NCBI RefSeq assembly: GCF_000143535.2
Contig: NC_037316.1
Coordinates: 2,480,001-2,544,000, forward strand
Direction: 5' to 3'
Length of the DNA stretch: 64,000 nucleotides
Source of the DNA: Botrytis cinerea B05.10
Lineage: Eukaryota > Ascomycota > Leotiomycetes > Helotiales > Sclerotiniaceae
The notes beneath the pieces were generated by a model. It was not told the origin of the DNA and searched no databases. It saw only the letters and a program-made list of their open reading frames with translations. The translations under genes and the position numbers were made by a program. Each line of letters starts with the position of its first letter. Positions within the stretch are counted from its first letter, which is position 1. Positions 58,779 to 64,000 of this stretch are shown one piece after another.

Positions 58779-60000
58779 ATGGGTTGCATGAACGCAGCGA
58801 AACGACGTGCCAAAAAGGCCAAAAAGCGTCAAGAGCTCGAAGAAGCCAAGAAGGCTACCGAAAACAGCTTGGTTTCAGAGCATCCTCTTGCTGTTGTTCA
58901 GGAGACACTTGATAACAATGCCAGCACTCTCAAGGAGGAAGAGGATCATTCCCGAATCAGTGACTTCAAAGCCTTTATGGATGAATCAGGTAAGTCATAG
59001 TCACTTTTCTGTCGTATCCTATCTGAGTTATCTGTGATTTAGTTGCTAATTCCATCTTACTCCAGATACCAAGGTCTCCACTTTTACTCCTAATTTTACG
59101 AAGCCCATCTTCCCTAAGGATCTTTTTCTGCAGATTTTTGACATCCTTTTGAAAGATATACCAAGGGGCAACTTTGCAGAATCAGAGAAAAACATTGTGC
59201 AAAGTATTGTAGCTGCAATTTGTCTGGGCCTCACGAATACTGAAAATTGGGCTCTTTTGCACCGTGCCACCAAGACTCCTCGGACTTGGCCTATATGGGT
59301 TGCCCTGCGAGGATTCAGCAAGTATACAAAAACTCGTCGTCTGGCATTAGAAAAATGCCTCATACCTCAACTTCAATCCTGGATGCTGCCCAAATATCGA
59401 GTGGCACGAATTGCAAACCTCGGACATGGCAGCGTTCTAGATTTTGAAGTTCCGCGCCATACTCATGGCAACACGCTGTTCTTATCCCGCGAAATCTATG
59501 GAGATGGCCTTGACTGGGATGAGGAAGAGATAAGATTAGTGAGGCGATATACGGACCGAAAGATAATCCTACACAGAGCACACTGTTACCCACGCGAGAA
59601 AAGACCCATGAATCTATTAGACTCTTACTTTGGTACGACATATGAATCGGATTCATCACCATCTTTCCCTTATACTACATGGTCTTCTAAGCTTCCACGC
59701 GAACTTAGACCGCCCAAGCCTTTTGGTATGGGTGAGGATTGGTATGAGGCTGCAGCTATCAGTTATTACAACAAGGTTGTCGTCTTCTGGAAAGGATGGG
59801 ACGGAGAGGGAACACAGAGAGCTTGGTCCTATTTCCAGAAGACAGATGTTCATGCATGGGCAATGAACAGGGATAGCGATGAGAGTCATGCACCTGAGGT
59901 ATTGAAAGTCAAGAAAGAGTTGAGGAAAGTAGAGTCTACATACAATCCCCCACGTGGCCTTGTCAGCAGAAAGAGCAAAAGTAAGGCAAAGGAAAAGTAA
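58779..60000 (+). CDS. F-box-like family protein, copy 4
   Basis: Exons 58779-58989 and 59066-60000 (76-nt intron, phase 1) encode 381 aa. The start MGCMNAAKRRAKKAKKRQ has Gly2 and Cys3 followed by a polybasic run, which could serve as an acylated membrane anchor. Exon two opens with the box KPIFPKDLFLQIFDILLKD and IVAAICLGLTN, more diverged than in copies 1-2. Then LIPQLQSWMLPKYRVA, NTLFLSREIYGDGLDWDEEE, and KPFGMGEDWYEAAAISYY. It ends in a basic tail (VSRKSKSKAKEK). Motif order and intron position match the other copies. The change from 'ELAPLLK' to 'LIPQLQ' marks the divergence. Confidence 0.78.
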
Positions 60001-61205
60001 CCCGCAAACTTAAATTCTTTCAATTGGGGGATTAGATAAGATATTTGTATTCTAAAGAAAGGCCATTAAAGCTCTAGACCTTGAAAAAGGAATTTTGTAG
60101 ATGATTGTGGAGATTGTGATAGGAGGCGGTGTTTGACCGTTCATAGAATCAAATGTCTTTCAGCTGATGTTTCTCATTTGATAACAATCAAATACATACT
60201 ACAAACAAGATTTTCACTTTATGGCTGTTCTATTTGTTCTTATTGGAAAACAAATCCTGTGTCTTGACAAAAATGGCCAACATCATACGTGTCCTTTAAA
60301 TTTGCTATTGCTTTCAGAAAAAAAGAAGTGTGTTTCCTACTTGATACTTTAATGATTTGCTGTCTACCTAGGTAATCTTCAGGTATAGTTTCAATCTTTG
60401 CCGATAATGACTTACTGTGTTTCAATGAATTGATGAAGCTTCTAATGCAAACCACTGTATCACAACAACAATTGATTGCATGGTGCTTGATTTTCGGAAG
60501 AAAAATGGTGTAAAACAAAAGATCAACAGAACTAGAGTTTGCTCCCAGTATTTAGCAAAAGTGTTAATGGGTAGCCCTCCCACATCTTTCACTTACATAG
60601 GTAGGTAGTTCTTATTCTATCAACTTCGTGTTAGCTGTTCCTTGTTCTTATTCTAGCGCATATGGTGTCATACGCTGTTATTTCCTGTCATCCTAAAAAT
60701 CCTTTGAATTTCTATATCATATTAACAATTTATCATTGATGATATGTACTATCTATAATGTCTCTCATCCAGAGAAGCTTAACAAAAAATACAAACTTGG
60801 GCTTGAAAATATAAAAATTCTAGAATATGTCCATTCATTACCCAATATCTGATCTGCTATGCATATATAATACGCATTTGCATTCACTTTCTAGTAGAAT
60901 CATTTAAGACACTATTATCTGTACTTTAATCACCTTTAAATTGTGTTCATCTTATTAGTCTTCGACTATGTCATAACATCAAAAATCATATTTTTGGCCT
61001 AGGTCCTCGGCTCTCGGACTAGCTTGTGACCATGAGCCTTTTACAGCAGCTGTCAAAAGAGGTTGAGCTAGAGTAATAAAAAATTTCTTGCCTAGACACA
61101 TCATTCCTCCAACTAATTTATTGACACACATGAAAATTCTCTTGATTACTACCTTTTTTTTGTCTGATTAAGTTATACCAGACTTCCAAGCACCAGAACT
61201 TGACA
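60001..61205. other. Intergenic region, copy 5 promoter
   Basis: 1.2 kb, very AT-rich, with short frames only (for example 60240-60518 minus). No gene or repeat was recognised. Confidence 0.5.
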
Positions 61206-62265
61206 ATGACCAGCAATGACACCTCGATTTCGCATTCTCTGCAGGACGCAAAATTACCAGTAGGCTCGTCACCATCCAATAATATGATGGGACAAGCGCT
61301 CACCTCGGATCGGGTCCTGAGGTCCAGCACCAAACCCAACAACAAGAGGGCTCTCGGTCAACAGTTATCCTCAGACAGACAACAGAAGCGACGGCGTAAC
61401 ATCCCTATTCTTGAAGGAGAGGCTGGAGAGAATGGGATTGTTGTTGGCGGAATTCTCAAAGTAAAGGCAAAACACAAAGACCTAATACAAGGTAAGCTAC
61501 CAAGACCATGGCGCTTGCGCTTATAAGGAACTGAAACTAACTTTTGGCGAAGCATTTCTCATAAGGGATGACGGCACAGACTTGGTGATTCCACACGAAG
61601 TATTTCTGCGCGTTCTCGATTTGCTTTATGAAAAGGGTGACGTTGCGACGTTGGTTTGCCTGGGACTCGCGAGGAAAGCATTTTGGTGCTATAAGAAGCG
61701 ACAGCATCATCGTGATTATTCAAAACTCTCGCCATTGAACAAGATAGCATTAGCACCGCGATTGAAAAGGTGGATGGGCTTAGATTACCGAGTCGCTTCC
61801 AAGAGAACCTTGTCGGTAGACGTTGAAAATCAATGCAACGTGATGTACCTATCACGAGAAGTTTACGGCAAGAGAGGTAGCGAAGAGGAGACTGCTATGA
61901 CTGGAAGGTACTACAGCCGTAATTGCTTACGTATTCCACAGCCACGGGGTCGAGGATACCCTTTCTACAGAACTCTTGTTTCACCATTTCATGAAGGTGT
62001 CGAGTGGAACGAAAGAGCACTCAATCATATCTTGGAGCTGGCTAAGCTTTGGAGGCATGGATCAGGAGACCGTTGGGACGAAGCACTGGATGACTTTTGG
62101 ACCAACTACTTCTCTAGCCCTTTTAAAGACTGGGTAGGGGACTACTCGGAGGGCGACGAGCCCAACGACGGTGGCCATTATGAGCTTTTCGCTGCGAAAC
62201 AAAAGTTCGAGGCATATGAAGAGCAGTTTATGGATGGATATCGGCTATGGGAGGAGGAAGACTAA
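61206..62265 (+). CDS. F-box-like family protein, copy 5
   Basis: Exons 61206-61491 and 61580-62265 (88-nt intron, phase 1) encode 323 aa. The disordered first exon has basic patches (RQQKRRRNIP). Of two possible acceptors only the one at 61579 keeps the frame. The box follows: DLVIPHEVFLRVLDLLYEKG and DVATLVCLGLARKAFW. Then KIALAPRLKRWMGLDYRVA, NVMYLSREVYGKRGSEEE and HEGVEWNERALNHILELAKL. The C-terminus is acidic (YEEQFMDGYRLWEEED). Closest in motif form to copies 1 and 2, though the tail differs. Confidence 0.78.
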
Positions 62266-62504
62266 GAATGTTAGCTAGTTGTGATTTGATCTATAGATAT
62301 CAATATGGCACACACATTAGGTTTTGTTTTCATAATAACTGGACAATTATCTACGAAGGTGTCGACGGGTGGCAAAATTCAATCATATTTCGAAAACATC
62401 TCAGCGGCAGTAGCACAATTCTAGAAAGATGACATAATATTGAAGCTTAATTAAAAGCTTATCCGTGTATCAAACTGACTTGTCTAATGCGGCTTTCATA
62501 ATAC

Positions 62505-64000
62505 CTAGATAGTATCCTCCGTTACCATTTCATCAATAGTACCAGCGACAATCGTATCTTCCAAATCACGATTAATACTCTCAAACTGTTTCACCTTCTC
62601 GTCAAACGCGAGCAAAGTCTGCTTGACCTCTTGCCTTCCTTTCATCCCCTCGTCATCCATCCAATCTTCCTGAAACTGATTGAAATCCTTCCCGTTGACC
62701 CATTCCCACAAACAAGTATTTTGAAAAGTATGCCACGACTCACAAATGGTTTTGAATCCAGGACCATCACCATTGAGTGTTGAATACTCCCATTCCTCAA
62801 CCAGGAATAAGTATTCAGAGGCACTAGCATCGTACCAAGAATGACCCATTCCATGCGGGCTTGGCAAATCAATCGTGTTATCTATCATAGCATGTAAGCC
62901 ACGGCTGGACTTTAGCTGCATACCATCTAGATTCGTAGCATCAAGAATGGAGAGAGAGGCTACGTATCTTTTCTCTAATCGTTCCTCTTCTCTCGTATAC
63001 CCCTCCCCGTATTGAATCTTCGACAAGAACATGGGAGTCAAGCTTGGACCACCTTTACCACCATTCCCTAACATCTTTCGATAACTTTCTGGAACCCAAT
63101 TCTGAAGCAAAGGTGCGAGAAGTGCTTGGTCTTCTTTTGGTAGATAGCCTTCGTAGATTGCATCACAACCAGGCGGATACCACCGGGCCTTAAAAAAAGC
63201 CCAATGAAGCTTACAGGTGAGTCCGAAGCATATTGAAGAAATGAGCTTTCCATCATCCTGTTCACAAAGGGTATCTACGATTTGACGAATTACCAAGCCT
63301 GGAAGATCGGCGAAACACTTTGCTGATATGGCTTTGGAAGTTTCCCTGGGCGAGCTATGATTTATAACTCTCTCTGGAATGGGTCGATACATGTACCCAA
63401 CCTGTAGCGCTCCGTCGATATCCTTATTCACTTTGTTCTGCGACTTGACCGCCGCTGTCTTTTGACGCTTCGATACTGATCCATCTGGTAAGAGCGGAGA
63501 TGGAGTGGAAAATGACTTTGGTTGTACCTTATTCTCCTGTTTTTTTGTAGTTCTTGACACAGCGTTCAACTTTTGTTTGTTCTCTAGAGCCTTGCTAGCC
63601 TTTGCTGATGACATGTTCTTCGGAGGAATTGAATCTGAATGTGCAGGAAGGACTGTAGACTCTTCTTTATTCTCTTCTTCGGTTCCAATGTCTCCCTCAT
63701 CTCTTTGTATTTTCCGCATGCCGTTTCTTCCGCGCTTGACTCCCAGATTCGTCATGCCTCTGCCGCGTGAGAGGCCCTTTATCTTGAGTGTTGAAATTTC
63801 CGATGAGATAAACTTTCCGTTTTCCTTCTGATTCTCTGGCATAAGCTTTTTTCCGCGAATAGATCTCTGATCTACCTGGGTCACATTACCATGATAAGTT
63901 GTGATATGTGGTGTTTGTTTCGAATTTTGTGAAGTAAAAACAGCGCGTTCTTCTAGCCGATGAAGTGCCAACGCAAGCCCTTTGTCACGCCTGGGTCCAG
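62505..64000 (-). CDS. F-box-like family protein, copy 6 (5' end outside window)
   Basis: The frame is open from the stop at 62505 to the right edge, with no ATG before residue 43 of the visible part, so the start or an upstream exon lies beyond 64000. About 190 N-terminal residues are basic and disordered (KRGRNGMRKIQRDEG, SVSKRQKTAAVKSQNK). The box is FADLPGLVIRQIVDTLCEQD, then LISSICFGLTCKLHWAFFK. Family motifs follow: ALLAPLLQNWVPESYRKM, TPMFLSKIQYGEGYTREEE and PHGMGHSWYDASASEYLFL. The end has a coiled-coil-like stretch (QTLLAFDEKVKQFESINRD). It has the longest N-terminal extension of the family here. Confidence 0.75.
   Translation of the reverse strand, partial: GPRRDKGLALALHRLEERAVFTSQNSKQTPHITTYHGNVTQVDQRSIRGKKLMPENQKENGKFISSEISTLKIKGLSRGRGMTNLGVKRGRNGMRKIQRDEGDIGTEEENKEESTVLPAHSDSIPPKNMSSAKASKALENKQKLNAVSRTTKKQENKVQPKSFSTPSPLLPDGSVSKRQKTAAVKSQNKVNKDIDGALQVGYMYRPIPERVINHSSPRETSKAISAKCFADLPGLVIRQIVDTLCEQDDGKLISSICFGLTCKLHWAFFKARWYPPGCDAIYEGYLPKEDQALLAPLLQNWVPESYRKMLGNGGKGGPSLTPMFLSKIQYGEGYTREEERLEKRYVASLSILDATNLDGMQLKSSRGLHAMIDNTIDLPSPHGMGHSWYDASASEYLFLVEEWEYSTLNGDGPGFKTICESWHTFQNTCLWEWVNGKDFNQFQEDWMDDEGMKGRQEVKQTLLAFDEKVKQFESINRDLEDTIVAGTIDEMVTEDTI

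Noticed and set aside
1..64000. tRNA, rRNA, CRISPR, transposon or plasmid-type elements
   Set aside because: No convincing B-box, rRNA core, regular spacer array, terminal inverted repeats or transposase motif was seen by eye; a tRNAscan, Infernal and RepeatMasker run would be decisive.

Overview
The window is nuclear DNA of a filamentous ascomycete. Genes carry short GT-AG introns (40-111 nt, mostly 47-65), intergenic spaces are long, and the gene content is typically fungal: HET domain, Zn2Cys6 factor, UstYa-like protein, DSGL laccase, Atg17. The mix of plant-wall enzymes, laccase and HET gene suggests a plant-associated Leotiomycete, perhaps Botrytis/Sclerotinia-like. That placement is inference. 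I saw no rRNA, tRNA, CRISPR array or intact transposon.

Layout. 1.7-6.8 kb: mitochondrial BolA protein, HET-domain protein, IAH1-like SGNH esterase. 7.3-13.5 kb: a carbohydrate block with a GH1 beta-glucosidase, a GH95 enzyme and a sugar transporter; the last two are divergent from a shared promoter. 14.1-16.6 kb: a UstYa/DUF3328-like protein with two altered motifs, divergent from a small secreted Ser/Thr- then Tyr/Gly-rich peptide. 21-29 kb: a two-finger C2H2 factor and a five-part protein with ubiquitin-interacting motifs, separated by a 4 kb gene-free stretch. 31-34.7 kb: a secreted Thr-rich protein and a laccase. 38-47 kb: Atg17, a low-complexity ORF, a Zn2Cys6 factor, an endonuclease/exonuclease/phosphatase-fold protein and an acidic protein with a PP1-docking-like tail.

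47-64 kb is the most unusual part. After a 1039-aa C2H2-rich protein with an internal 16-residue repeat, six diverged paralogues of an F-box-like family lie within 12 kb. They share a box near the N-terminus, a Leu/Trp motif followed by a Tyr-Arg, an 'hLSRxhYGD'-type motif and a 'GMxWYxxA' motif. Four of the six split a disordered N-terminus from the box with a phase-1 intron at the same place. A small basic three-exon gene sits among them. The last paralogue runs off the right edge.

Many coding regions were joined from separate reading frames by finding splice sites that restore the frame and the family motif. All exon coordinates are predictions from sequence. Several long open frames begin at TTG or GTG; here the first sensible ATG or an upstream exon is used instead.
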